Assembly (NCBI GenBank): GCA_050633205.1
Contig: JBOEGA010000019.1
Location: 8,532-72,531, forward strand
Source: CBDHHC01 sp050633205
GTDB taxonomy: Bacteria; Pseudomonadota; Alphaproteobacteria; Rhizobiales; CBDHHC01
DNA length: 64,000 nucleotides
Direction of reading: 5' to 3'
Position numbers and translations under genes: made by a program. The notes below the pieces were generated by a model, which was given only the letters and a program-made list of their open reading frames with translations, was not told where the DNA came from and did not search any database. Positions within the stretch are counted from its first letter, which is position 1, and each line of letters begins with the position of its first letter. This document shows, one piece after another, positions 27,406 through 36,010 of this stretch.

Positions 27406-29124
27406 ATGCATAAGAATGTTGGAATGCAAAATTCATTTTCCTGTACAAAGACCACGCTTGGTACCCTTCTGCGTGCAAGCGATGAATATACCATCCCCCC
27501 TTTTCAACGTTATTATTCATGGGATATTGGAAATTTTGCAGATTTTTGGGCTGATATTTCAAGCACTTTTCTTGAAGAAAATATGGAGTACCTTCTGGGC
27601 TCAGTTGTGTTTAATATTGAGGATACTCCCCAGCTATTTGTCATTGACGGGCAGCAAAGACTGACAACAGCTTCTATTTTACTTTGCGCCCTAAGAAACC
27701 ATCTGAAAAATTGTGGAAAGACTGAGCTGGCTAATCAGGTTGAAGAGCAGTTTCTCGTTAATACAAAGGGGCCTGGGCATTTTTTCCCGAAACTAAGCCT
27801 GAACGGGTATGATCGGGAGTTTTATGAAAATCATATATTTAAAAGCAGTTCTCCTGAAAATGCGAAGCTGATAGCGAAAAATGCCGGGCTGCCAACGTCC
27901 AATAAGTATCTGGCTGCATGTTACAAATATATGCAAAATAAAATTGACGAGGTATGTAAGGAAGACTGGCATATTGATGATCTTACGACTGCCATTCTGA
28001 CCGCTTTTGACCAGAAGCTTATCCTTATACGCATTGATGTAGGTAATGATCAGGATGCCTTCAGATTGTTTGAAACGCTTAATGAAAGAGGGCGTGACCT
28101 ATCAAAATTTGATCTTTTAAAAAACCATATGTTTTCTGTTTCCAGAAGCAAGCTGCGGTCGGTTCAGAGTAACTGGGAAGTCATCAGTCAGAATCTTGGT
28201 TATCAACGTACAGTAAAATTTATCCGTCATCACTGGATGTCAACACAAGGTGAGGTCAGAGAAAAAGATCTATTTACTAAAGTGCAGTCCTTTGTAATTA
28301 CTCCTGAACTTGCAGAAGACTATACGGCCAAGCTTGTTGAGCCGTCTGAACTCTATGGCGCTTTTTTTGCTCATGACCACCATGTATGGGATAAATTCGC
28401 AAAAGGCCAGAAGCATCTGTTGCATCATTTGTTGAATGCAACCAAGACCATGCAGGCGGAACAGTTGTTCATAGTATTGCTTGCCATACTGGAGGTTAAT
28501 CCGAAAGTCTGTGTTGGGATGCTGAGGATGCTGACCATCCTGACTTTTCGATACAGTACTATTTGTGGTATGCCAGCGGCGAACCTTACTCCAGTTTACA
28601 TAAATGCAGCTCATTATATCAGAGCTAATCCTACTGCTACAGTAGAAGAGATGTTTGAAACGCATTTTAAAGCTGTTTATCCGAATGATGAAGAGTTTCA
28701 TGAAGCATTCTGCAAGAAAACAAGTCGGGATAAAGCGCTTGCAAGATATATTCTGAGTGAAATCAATAATTCTCTTGATGGGCGCCCTTCAATGGAAACC
28801 CAGACAAATACTTCGGTGACAGACCTTGAACACATATTGCCGCACCGTTACGAGGAATACTGGAATATTGATGATGAGGATTACCCTGAGGGACCAGGTC
28901 AATATATCCATTGTCTGGGAAATATGACTCTGCTTTCAGCAAAACTCAATCAGGGAGTTGGTAATGCTGATTTTAATACTAAAAAACAAGCCTATATGCA
29001 GGATGTCATAGCCATAACAGAGTGGGTTATTAATGCTGAAAAGTGGGGTGCGGAAGAAATTCTTCACCGCCAGAAGTTGATGGCAGATGAGGCTGTTAAG
29101 ATATGGAATTACCATAACAGCTAA
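27406..29124 (+). CDS. DUF262/DUF1524 (GmrSD-like) protein, candidate modified-DNA restriction or phage-defence enzyme
   Basis: 572 residues. The N-terminal DUF262 domain has IPPFQRYYSW and the DGQQRLTTAS motif (D81-R85), a ParB-like NTPase signature, plus FETLNERGRDLSKFDLLKN. The C-terminal DUF1524 domain (about 470-540) carries an HNH-type nuclease pattern: DLEHILPHRYEEYW followed by LGNMTLLSAKLN. This is the single-chain architecture of GmrSD-type (type IV) systems that cut phage DNA with modified cytosines; members also occur in other defence islands. No partner gene or methylase is adjacent. Start at 27406 or ATG 27424; neither has a strong ribosome-binding site. Confidence 0.85.
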   Translation: MHKNVGMQNSFSCTKTTLGTLLRASDEYTIPPFQRYYSWDIGNFADFWADISSTFLEENMEYLLGSVVFNIEDTPQLFVIDGQQRLTTASILLCALRNHLKNCGKTELANQVEEQFLVNTKGPGHFFPKLSLNGYDREFYENHIFKSSSPENAKLIAKNAGLPTSNKYLAACYKYMQNKIDEVCKEDWHIDDLTTAILTAFDQKLILIRIDVGNDQDAFRLFETLNERGRDLSKFDLLKNHMFSVSRSKLRSVQSNWEVISQNLGYQRTVKFIRHHWMSTQGEVREKDLFTKVQSFVITPELAEDYTAKLVEPSELYGAFFAHDHHVWDKFAKGQKHLLHHLLNATKTMQAEQLFIVLLAILEVNPKVCVGMLRMLTILTFRYSTICGMPAANLTPVYINAAHYIRANPTATVEEMFETHFKAVYPNDEEFHEAFCKKTSRDKALARYILSEINNSLDGRPSMETQTNTSVTDLEHILPHRYEEYWNIDDEDYPEGPGQYIHCLGNMTLLSAKLNQGVGNADFNTKKQAYMQDVIAITEWVINAEKWGAEEILHRQKLMADEAVKIWNYHNS

Positions 29125-29409
29125 AAAATCAGCGTAGAGCAGTTAATGATCCGGACAATATACCCCTTGACCTTTTTCAGCTAACGACTATCTAAAACTC
29201 ATATTATGTAGAATTTTGTTGAGCCCTGCTTCAGATCTATATGTATTTTATCCATAATTGGTGAATTGTGTCTTTCATGTTCTTGCATAGAGAGATCAGA
29301 ATCATGGATGTTTACGTTCAAGATAACGGCATATTAATTAATGGCCGGGGATAATAGCACCACCAGTATTGCGTATTTGGTTGGTAGTAGAAACAGAACA
29401 GGCTAACTT

Positions 29410-30186
29410 ATGTATCAGGATACGCAAAATACTGACGTACAGCTGGACTCAAGAGGACGCGCAAAGAAACTCAGCCAGCGCATAATGAATGCTAAATACC
29501 TTACGCTTCAGGCCAGACTCTGGAGACGGAATTTCCTGTTTACCATGCATTCTTTGACCTTTGATCGTGAATTTGAAAAACTGCTTTTTATTTCCTCAAA
29601 AGGGGCAACCAGAAAAGTTCAGCTGCAATTTAATCCATCAGGAGAAATTGAGGAGACGAGCACAGAAGTTGTTCCGGTGAAGTCTGTTAAGTGGGCAATG
29701 GATATTCTTACTGAAGAAGATTATCAGGGCACATTTGTTGATATTCAGGCCGGACGTGGAAACAGATTACTGATTGCTGCAGGCAGGCCTTTTGAGAAAA
29801 TTACCGGTGTAGAAACATCAAGTGCATTGCGGGATGGCGCTAGAATGAATATAGCGCAATTTCCACGGTCCTATATGCGGTGTCGACAGGTAGAGTGTCT
29901 GAACGTTGATGCAGCAAATATACCTGTTCCAGAAGGAAGAGTTGCCTACTTTTTCTATAAGCCGCGTCATATGGGTGATCTTCAAACTCAAATAAACAGG
30001 ATAGCTGGCGAATATAAGAAAAACCCCAGAAGGTTTCATATTATTACACTCGGCGCATCTCCCCAGGTTGAAGAAATGATTCTTGAATGTGGCATTTTTG
30101 AAGCTGCCCCTTATTCTCCTGTAGCGCGTTTAAAGCATCGTCTTCTCAGCCCTCATCGTATCCGTGCATATCGCACTCTTGTTTAG
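29410..30186 (+). CDS. SAM-dependent methyltransferase-like protein
   Basis: 258 residues, soluble. A class I Rossmann pattern is visible: the glycine-rich loop FVDIQAGRGNRLLIAA, then the acidic strand end ITGVETSSALRDGARMNI, and later NVDAANIPVPEGRVAYFFYKP, in a place where such proteins usually have an N-P-P-Y/F-like motif. The normal E/DxGxGxG is altered (QAGRGN), so activity is uncertain. The substrate is unknown; the N-terminal 90 residues are not recognised. Confidence 0.6.
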   Translation: MYQDTQNTDVQLDSRGRAKKLSQRIMNAKYLTLQARLWRRNFLFTMHSLTFDREFEKLLFISSKGATRKVQLQFNPSGEIEETSTEVVPVKSVKWAMDILTEEDYQGTFVDIQAGRGNRLLIAAGRPFEKITGVETSSALRDGARMNIAQFPRSYMRCRQVECLNVDAANIPVPEGRVAYFFYKPRHMGDLQTQINRIAGEYKKNPRRFHIITLGASPQVEEMILECGIFEAAPYSPVARLKHRLLSPHRIRAYRTLV

Positions 30187-30340
30187 GCCATAATTTCAAG
30201 AGTATAGATCAAACTACCGTGAAAATATAATCATGGTAGTTTGCAGTTCATATATTAGACAACATTTGCACTATATTAGCTTCACATGGCTGAAATGCTT
30301 TTTCAGAAAAGAACCCTGTTGATACGAAAAAGAAAGCTAC

Positions 30341-31036
30341 ATGAAGTATCTGTTTTTATTGTCATTCTTCTTTTTTACTCTGAATTTTACCGGAGTTATA
30401 AATGTTTATGCAGCTGCTATGGCTGTGAAAGTTGCTCCTGTATATGATTTTCAGGGATTAAAGATAAATGTCGGGAAATATAGTAAGAGCCTAAGAAATA
30501 AGAAGCTTCAGGTTATTCTTGAAGTTGCCCGAGCGATGGAGCAGGAAATAAACACCTTGTCTCCTTCTGAAATGTATGTGCTTTCAATTCGTTTGTATGA
30601 CCTCGGGGCTAAAGATGATGCTGTACTCTGGTATTATCGCGCTCAATATCGCTCCAAACTTTTTTTTAAAACATTGCTTTATCCAGGGCAGATGTATGGG
30701 GCAGAAAAGAATGCTGCCGGGAAGTTATGGTCGTCATATACATCTTTCACAAAGCAGGTTGGCACCCACATTACAGGATATGCAGGGTGTAATATTGAAA
30801 ACTGGATTTCTGTTATTCGTCAGGTTGAGCAAAGCTCCCGGACAATTCCGGATATGAAAGCTATATTCAAGAATGTAGAGTTTAAAGAAAAAGACGAATG
30901 GATTAATGCCAATATAGAAGTTTCAGCGGAAATGCAGAAGTTATGGCAGGCCATTTCCAGTCGCAAGAACAAACTGAAGCAGATGAGGAACGACAGAGAT
31001 ATGGATGCAAAATACTGTAATCAGAGTGCATCCTGA
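30341..31036 (+). CDS. Secreted hypothetical protein
   Basis: 231 residues with a strong signal peptide (about 1-25, ending VYAAA). The mature part is mostly helical with TPR-like stretches (SEMYVLSIRLYDLGAKDDAVLWYYRAQYR), one pair of cysteines (YAGCNIENW and AKYCNQ), and a Lys/Arg-rich end. No family recognised. It lies directly upstream of the rtcB2 pair, but a link is not shown. Confidence 0.6.
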   Translation: MKYLFLLSFFFFTLNFTGVINVYAAAMAVKVAPVYDFQGLKINVGKYSKSLRNKKLQVILEVARAMEQEINTLSPSEMYVLSIRLYDLGAKDDAVLWYYRAQYRSKLFFKTLLYPGQMYGAEKNAAGKLWSSYTSFTKQVGTHITGYAGCNIENWISVIRQVEQSSRTIPDMKAIFKNVEFKEKDEWINANIEVSAEMQKLWQAISSRKNKLKQMRNDRDMDAKYCNQSAS

Positions 31037-31122
31037 TTCTTATTTGTTCATATTGTATTCAGCTATCAGTATCTATATAAAGCCCAATATACAGTTCAAA
31101 CGTCATTAAACAGGAGGGGCGC

Positions 31123-31233
31123 ATGTCAAAAATTTCATATGCAAAAATTAATAACCCGAACCTGTTAAATGATTTTGTGTCGGCATATGACCGGCAAGAG
31201 AGCTGTTATTCCTATGGGCAATTCCCCAAATAA
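31123..31233 (+). CDS. Short leader ORF overlapping the start of rtcB2
   Basis: A 36-codon ORF with the best Shine-Dalgarno of the locus (AGGAGGGG, 5 bases before ATG 31123). It reads MSKISYAKINNPNLLNDFVS onward and stops at TAA 31231-31233, inside the rtcB gene and in another frame. The rtcB start itself has a poor ribosome-binding site, so the short ORF may couple translation to rtcB. It could also be the remains of a longer N-terminus lost by a one-base shift. Confidence 0.4.
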   Translation: MSKISYAKINNPNLLNDFVSAYDRQESCYSYGQFPK

Positions 31234-32362
31234 CGCGTCTGCTAAAATTCGTATCGTAAAGACAGACGCTTCCTGGATTGAAAGTAAAGCTGTTCATCAG
31301 CTTGAGACTGTTTCCAAATTAAAAGGCATTGATGCTGTTGTTGGTCTGCCGGACCTGCATCCGGGCAAAGGTTTGCCAATTGGTGCCGCTTTCATATCCG
31401 AAAATTATATTTATCCAACATTAATCGGTAATGATATCGGCTGTGCCATGAGTTTCTGGCAGACGGATGTTAAAACCAAAAAACTGAAACTCGATCGCTG
31501 GTCTAAAAAGCTCAGTAACCTGGAAGTGCCGTGGGAGGGAGACGACGATTACTCCCGTGAAAGCTGGTGTGAAGAGCGTGGCCTTAAAGAAGGCCTGCAT
31601 AATATCGCAATTGGCACTATTGGTGGCGGTAATCATTTTGCCGAGTTACAGCAGGTTGAAACTGTTGTCGATCAGGATGCGTTTGATGGGCTTGGTCTTG
31701 ATAAAGCTGCCTGCGCATTACTTGTTCATTCCGGTTCAAGGGCGCTTGGTCAGAGTATTTTTCAGCGCATTATCGATAGCCGTAGTTCAGAGCCTTACAA
31801 AGATGGTGAAGATGGTGCAGCAGAATATATGGAAGACCATGATGAGGCATTGAAATGGTCGAAAGCCAATCGTGAACTGATTGCATATCGCTTTATGCGC
31901 CAGATTGGCGGTGACTGCCGACCCGTTAGTGATGCGCCTCACAACATGATTATGCGTGAGAAATGGTATGGTAAAGATGTTTGGGTTCACCGCAAAGGTG
32001 CAGCATCTTCCAGGCATTATGCAATTATGATCCCCGGTTCCAGAGGAACATTCAGCTATCTTGTTACTCCTGTGGGGGAGCAGGATGATACTGGCTGGTC
32101 ATTAGCTCATGGGGCAGGGCGTCGCTGGCAACGTGGCTTTGCAAAGTCAAGAATGTCTCACAAATATCGTGTCAAAGATCTGGAGCGAACCGCTTTTGGA
32201 GGTCATGTCATCTGTGAAGATCGTGATATAATTTATGATGAAGCGCCTCAGGCCTACAAGGATATTGAGCAGGTTATTGAGGATTTAAAACAGGCGGGAT
32301 TGATAAAAATTATCGCAATCTATCGCCCGCTGCTGACCTATAAACAAAGGAGGTCTGTATGA
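31214..32362 (+). CDS. rtcB: RtcB family RNA ligase, RtcB2 type (PrfH-associated)
   Basis: GTP- and Mn-dependent ligase that joins 2',3'-cyclic-phosphate or 3'-phosphate ends to 5'-OH ends. From ATG 31214 it has 382 residues, starting MGNSPNNASAKIRI as in short RtcB2 proteins. Metal and guanylylation motifs are present: GLPDLHPGKGLPIGAAF, GNDIGCAMSFW, GGGNHFAELQQV, LLVHSGSRALG and SLAHGAGRRW. The frame extends upstream to ATG 31169 without homology. It overlaps prfH by 4 bp. In E. coli and others, RtcB2 with PrfH is known to repair ribosomes cut in the decoding centre. Housekeeping RtcB paralogues are longer. Confidence 0.92.
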   Translation: MGNSPNNASAKIRIVKTDASWIESKAVHQLETVSKLKGIDAVVGLPDLHPGKGLPIGAAFISENYIYPTLIGNDIGCAMSFWQTDVKTKKLKLDRWSKKLSNLEVPWEGDDDYSRESWCEERGLKEGLHNIAIGTIGGGNHFAELQQVETVVDQDAFDGLGLDKAACALLVHSGSRALGQSIFQRIIDSRSSEPYKDGEDGAAEYMEDHDEALKWSKANRELIAYRFMRQIGGDCRPVSDAPHNMIMREKWYGKDVWVHRKGAASSRHYAIMIPGSRGTFSYLVTPVGEQDDTGWSLAHGAGRRWQRGFAKSRMSHKYRVKDLERTAFGGHVICEDRDIIYDEAPQAYKDIEQVIEDLKQAGLIKIIAIYRPLLTYKQRRSV

Positions 32363-32997
32363 GCAATGAACATTGTTGGCTTCAGGTTACTTCCGGGCGT
32401 GGACCTGTTGAATGTCAAAGAGCCGTTCTTAAAGTTGCAGAGAAGATTGTTGAAGAAGCGACTTCTCAGGGTTTTAATGCCAAAACTATTGAAGTCCTTG
32501 AAGGCGAAAAAAGAGGGACGGCATTGTCGGCTTTGATATCCGTTTCCGGCTCAGGCCTTTCTCAGTTTACCAGACAGTGGAAAGGAAGTGTGCTCTGGAT
32601 TTGTCAAAGTCCTTATCGGCCAAACCATAAGCGTAAAAACTGGTTTGTTGGTGTTGATGTTATAACACCACTGGAAGACAGGGAAATAAATATTAGTCCA
32701 AAGGATCTGACTATTGAGGTCTTTCGCTCATCGGGTCCGGGTGGTCAGCACGTCAATACGACGGACAGTGCTGTTCGGATCAAACATAAACCAAGCGGAA
32801 TAATGGTTGTTTCAGAAGCTGAACGTTCTCAGCATATGAATAAGAAACTGGCGATTGTCCGTCTGACTGAAAAACTGGCGGCTATTCAGGATGAGAGAAA
32901 AAAGGGTGTGAAAAAGGATCAGTGGGATCAGCACAATACACTTCAGCGAGGAGATGCATTGAGAGTATTTGAAGGCAGATCATTTCGTGAGAAATAA
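32359..32997 (+). CDS. prfH: Peptide chain release factor H
   Basis: Codon-independent release factor of 212 residues containing the catalytic GGQ (G128-Q130) in RSSGPGGQHVNTTDSAVR and lacking the stop-codon recognition domain 2 of RF1/RF2. It is coupled to rtcB by an ATGA overlap, with GGAGG just upstream of its ATG (32349-32353 region). Established role of the pair: PrfH hydrolyses peptidyl-tRNA on ribosomes with damaged 16S rRNA and RtcB2 reseals the rRNA, an answer to ribotoxins that cut the decoding centre. Confidence 0.95.
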   Translation: MSNEHCWLQVTSGRGPVECQRAVLKVAEKIVEEATSQGFNAKTIEVLEGEKRGTALSALISVSGSGLSQFTRQWKGSVLWICQSPYRPNHKRKNWFVGVDVITPLEDREINISPKDLTIEVFRSSGPGGQHVNTTDSAVRIKHKPSGIMVVSEAERSQHMNKKLAIVRLTEKLAAIQDERKKGVKKDQWDQHNTLQRGDALRVFEGRSFREK

Positions 32998-33003
32998 TAT
33001 GCT

Positions 33004-33639
33004 TTAAGGGATGCCTATCATTTTGTGTGTTTGCAGACTTAACTTCCATTGGGGATGGGATTTGCAATATTCAACGGTTTTGGAAATATTGTTCAACTGC
33101 TCATCCCCATCCATTGGTTGCAGATAGTAATTGGTGAACTTGAGTGTTTCTACTGTTTCAGGGAGCAGGGTGGGTTGAGGATATACCAGCTTCAGTTCAT
33201 CTCCTGTTCTCTGTACCAGCTCAGCACCGGCTTTGGGGCTTACGCAGATCCAGTCAATAGATCGAGGTACTTCGTGTGTGCCATTGGTTTCTATTGCAAT
33301 TTCAAATCCGACTTTATGCAAAGCGTCTATCAAAGGCCCATCAACTTGTAGCATTGGTTCGCCACCAGTCATCACAATAAAAGGGTTGCTGTTACATGCT
33401 GGCCATTGCTCTCTGCAGGCCTTAGCAACGTCTTCCGGAGAGTAAAACTTCCCGCCACCTGGCCCATCAGTTCCGATAAAGTCCGTATCGCAGAACTGGC
33501 AGATGGCTTTTTCCCTGTCACGTTCCAGTCCTGTCCATAGGTTACATCCGGCAAAACGGCAGAAAACAGCCGGGCGTCCCGCATGAGAGCCTTCCCCCTG
33601 GAGAGTATAGAATATTTCTTTGATGGAATATATTTTCAC
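33004..33639 (-). CDS. queE: 7-carboxy-7-deazaguanine synthase
   Basis: Radical SAM enzyme of queuosine (preQ0) biosynthesis, 211 residues. The cluster cysteines are C32, C47 and C50 (spacing CX14CX2C), the variant spacing used by QueE, within GCNLWTGLERDREKAICQFC. Further motifs are FYTLQGEGSHAGRPAVFCR, MTGGEPMLQ and EIAIETNGT. QueC lies 1.5 kb away on the same strand, separated by two forward genes. Confidence 0.95.
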   Translation of the reverse strand: MKIYSIKEIFYTLQGEGSHAGRPAVFCRFAGCNLWTGLERDREKAICQFCDTDFIGTDGPGGGKFYSPEDVAKACREQWPACNSNPFIVMTGGEPMLQVDGPLIDALHKVGFEIAIETNGTHEVPRSIDWICVSPKAGAELVQRTGDELKLVYPQPTLLPETVETLKFTNYYLQPMDGDEQLNNISKTVEYCKSHPQWKLSLQTHKMIGIP

Positions 33640-33803
33640 GAATTTTCCGGTAACTTGGTTATTGCTGGTCCATATCTATAGAGTTTTTATATCTGGTTGA
33701 ACAGGTTTTCATATCAAAAATATTACCTTGCATGTAATTGCGGGGAATAAGTTTTCAAACAAATATTGGAGCATAAATAAACCAAACCCGTGGAGAACAA
33801 GAT

Positions 33804-34358
33804 ATGACCACTATGGTAAATACTGTCTCATTTGAGATGTATACCCCCGAAAATGCTCCTGTAAACTCTAAAGCTGCCCTGGACAGGCTGAAACAGTCCG
33901 TAGGGGCTATCCCAAATCTGGCAGCGACAATGGCTGGTTCTGGGGCATTGATTGAGGGCTTTGTAACACTGAGAGAAATAGTGAATGAAACAGTAGGCTT
34001 TTCTCCAGAGGAGAGAGAGCTGATCTTTCTGGCCAATGCTACAGCAAATGAGTGTAACTATTGTATGGCAATACACTCAGCATTTGGTCAAAAAGCAGGG
34101 TTGTCTTCACAAACACTTGAAGCAGTCAGGTTTGGCACTCCGTTGAGTGATCCACGTAAAAATGCGATTGTAAACTTCAGTAAAGCAATTGCAGTAAAGC
34201 GGGGGAAGGTATCTGCTACTGACCTGAAGACTTTTCTGGATGCTGGGTTTGAAAAATCACATGCACTGGATCTTATTGCCTGTTTTGCTCAATCTGTAAT
34301 GGCTAATTACACCAACCATATAGCACATGTGGAATTAGATGAGTTTCTCAAAGGCTGA
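33804..34358 (+). CDS. Carboxymuconolactone decarboxylase / AhpD-like protein
   Basis: 184 residues of the AhpD-like helical fold. The redox CXXC is C84-C87 followed by H91 in ANECNYCMAIHS, and the N-terminal part AIPNLAATMAGSGALIEGF is typical of uncharacterised peroxidase-related proteins. Probably a disulfide-reducing peroxidase component. The next gene, an XRE regulator, starts inside its end (20-bp overlap), so the regulator and enzyme are translated together. Confidence 0.88.
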   Translation: MTTMVNTVSFEMYTPENAPVNSKAALDRLKQSVGAIPNLAATMAGSGALIEGFVTLREIVNETVGFSPEERELIFLANATANECNYCMAIHSAFGQKAGLSSQTLEAVRFGTPLSDPRKNAIVNFSKAIAVKRGKVSATDLKTFLDAGFEKSHALDLIACFAQSVMANYTNHIAHVELDEFLKG

Positions 34359-35127
34359 TTATCAGGATCAAAAGGTAAGCTCTAACTTTGGTGAACTCCT
34401 GCGCTACTGGCGTAAGCAACGCGGGAGAAGCCAACTGGATCTTTCCCTGGATACCGGAGTCTCACAACGGCATATCAGCTTTATTGAAAGTGGCCGGAGT
34501 ATACCAAGTCGCGATATGGTGCTTGATCTTACTGATGCGCTTGATGTGCCGTTAAGAGAAAGAAATGCCCTGCTGCATGCGGCAGGGTTTGCTCCCATCT
34601 ATGTCGTGGATGAATGGGAGGCAAATGATATGCGGCCTGTAATAAAAGCACTGGAGCAGATGCTGAAGCAGCATGAGCCTCATCCGGCAGTTGTCATGGA
34701 CCGGTACTGGAATATTCTCATGACAAACGAAGGAGCACCAGCATTCTTTAACAGGTTTATTGATTTGAGCGCCAGGGAGGGGCCGAAAAATATCCTTCAC
34801 CTGATGTTTGATCCATTGGGCATGAAACCTTTCGTAGTGAATTGGGAGGAGGTTGTTTCTGCGCTTTTGCAGCGTGTCCGTCAGGAAACTGTTGGCCGTG
34901 TTATTGATGAGGAAACGAAGCTGCTATTGAAAGACCTGCGTAAATATCCGGAGGTGGATGCCATTGCCCGAAAAAATTATACTCCGGGACAATTGCCAAT
35001 TATCCCGGTTCAGTTTGCAAAGGATGGGGCAACGTTCTCGTATTTCTCAATGGTTACCACAGTCGGTACGCCGCAATGTATTACGGCGCAGGAGCTTCGT
35101 GTAGAAACCATGTTTCCGGCTGATTAA
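34339..35127 (+). CDS. XRE family transcriptional regulator with MmyB-like ligand domain
   Basis: 262 residues. The HTH_3/XRE domain (about 17-75) includes GELLRYWRKQRGRSQLDLSL and SQRHISFIESGRSIPSRDMV. The C-terminal MmyB-type domain (about 105-262) has the usual AVVMDRYWNILMTNEGAPAF and ends in AQELRVETMFPAD. This family often controls an adjacent oxidoreductase gene; here it is fused by overlap to the AhpD-like gene, so self- and neighbour-regulation is a reasonable inference. Confidence 0.9.
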   Translation: MSFSKADYQDQKVSSNFGELLRYWRKQRGRSQLDLSLDTGVSQRHISFIESGRSIPSRDMVLDLTDALDVPLRERNALLHAAGFAPIYVVDEWEANDMRPVIKALEQMLKQHEPHPAVVMDRYWNILMTNEGAPAFFNRFIDLSAREGPKNILHLMFDPLGMKPFVVNWEEVVSALLQRVRQETVGRVIDEETKLLLKDLRKYPEVDAIARKNYTPGQLPIIPVQFAKDGATFSYFSMVTTVGTPQCITAQELRVETMFPAD

Positions 35128-35843
35128 ACAGCTTGAGACTTCCATTGCTGATAACCGTTAGATCTCAATTCACATGCCGGGCAGGTGTTGCAGCCATATC
35201 CCCAGTCATGTTTTGTTGTATGGTCACCAAGATAACAGGTGTGGCTGTTTTCAGTGATGATTGAAACAAGATCATCGCCGCCCAGTTGCTGAGCCATTTT
35301 CCATGTTTGTGCTTTATCGACATACATGAGTGGGGTCTCGATTGTGAATTCCAGATCCATTCCCATTGTGATTGCATTGCCAAGAGTATCAAGCGTATCC
35401 TTGCGGCAGTCAGGATAGCCGGAATAATCAGTTTCACACATACCGCCAATGAGAGATGTAATGCGCCTTCTGTAACCTAAAGCGGCTGCATAGGTGAAAA
35501 ACAGCAGGTTCCGGCCCGGTACAAAAGTATTTGGTAGCCCGGCGGCTCCCATCTCTATTTCAGCTTCCCGCGTTAAAGACGTTTCTGAAATCTGGCCGAG
35601 AGTTGGCAGGCACAATATATGGTCTTCACCAATTTTAGGGGCCCAGTCAGGGAATTTATTCTTAATGCCACTGAGAACATTCTGTCGGCATTCCAGCTCA
35701 ATATGATGGCGCTGGCCATAATCAAAGCCAATTGTTTCAACTAGATCATAGCGTTGCAAAGCCCAGGCAAGGCAAACTGTGGAGTCCTGACCACCTGAGA
35801 ACAGGACCAGTGCAGACGATGATGCGGGGGTTGTTTCTGTCAT
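35124..35843 (-). CDS. queC: 7-cyano-7-deazaguanine synthase
   Basis: ATP-dependent conversion of carboxy-deazaguanine to preQ0. 239 residues from ATG 35843 (the longer frame to 35903 has no homology). The PP-loop is SGGQDST (residues 16-22), and four zinc-binding cysteines are in HTCYLGDH and YGCNTCPACELR. Convergent with the XRE gene (4-bp overlap of ends) and divergent from eno. Confidence 0.95.
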   Translation of the reverse strand: MTETTPASSSALVLFSGGQDSTVCLAWALQRYDLVETIGFDYGQRHHIELECRQNVLSGIKNKFPDWAPKIGEDHILCLPTLGQISETSLTREAEIEMGAAGLPNTFVPGRNLLFFTYAAALGYRRRITSLIGGMCETDYSGYPDCRKDTLDTLGNAITMGMDLEFTIETPLMYVDKAQTWKMAQQLGGDDLVSIITENSHTCYLGDHTTKHDWGYGCNTCPACELRSNGYQQWKSQAV

Positions 35844-36010
35844 AATTTCACACTTGTAAGTCGTTCTTGAAAAAGCGCTGGCACATGCGTAAAAAAAACA
35901 CACTTTTATCTGCCTGATTACTGAGCTATTAACAGCAATATTACAGTAGCATGAGCACAGCGCCCTGCATTTTTGTAACCTTTTATACCATCCGAACGGA
36001 GAATGAAAAT

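Noticed and set aside
29304..29354. 16-codon ORF (MDVYVQDNGI...) with GAGAG upstream
   Set aside because: Very short, weak ribosome-binding site, no further support.
35844..36010. preQ1 riboswitch upstream of queC
   Set aside because: The short leader has no compact H-type pseudoknot pattern that I can see, and the interval is shared with the eno promoter.
35951..36010. Longer eno N-terminus
   Set aside because: The extra 20 residues are not found in enolases, and a ribosome-binding site precedes ATG 36011.
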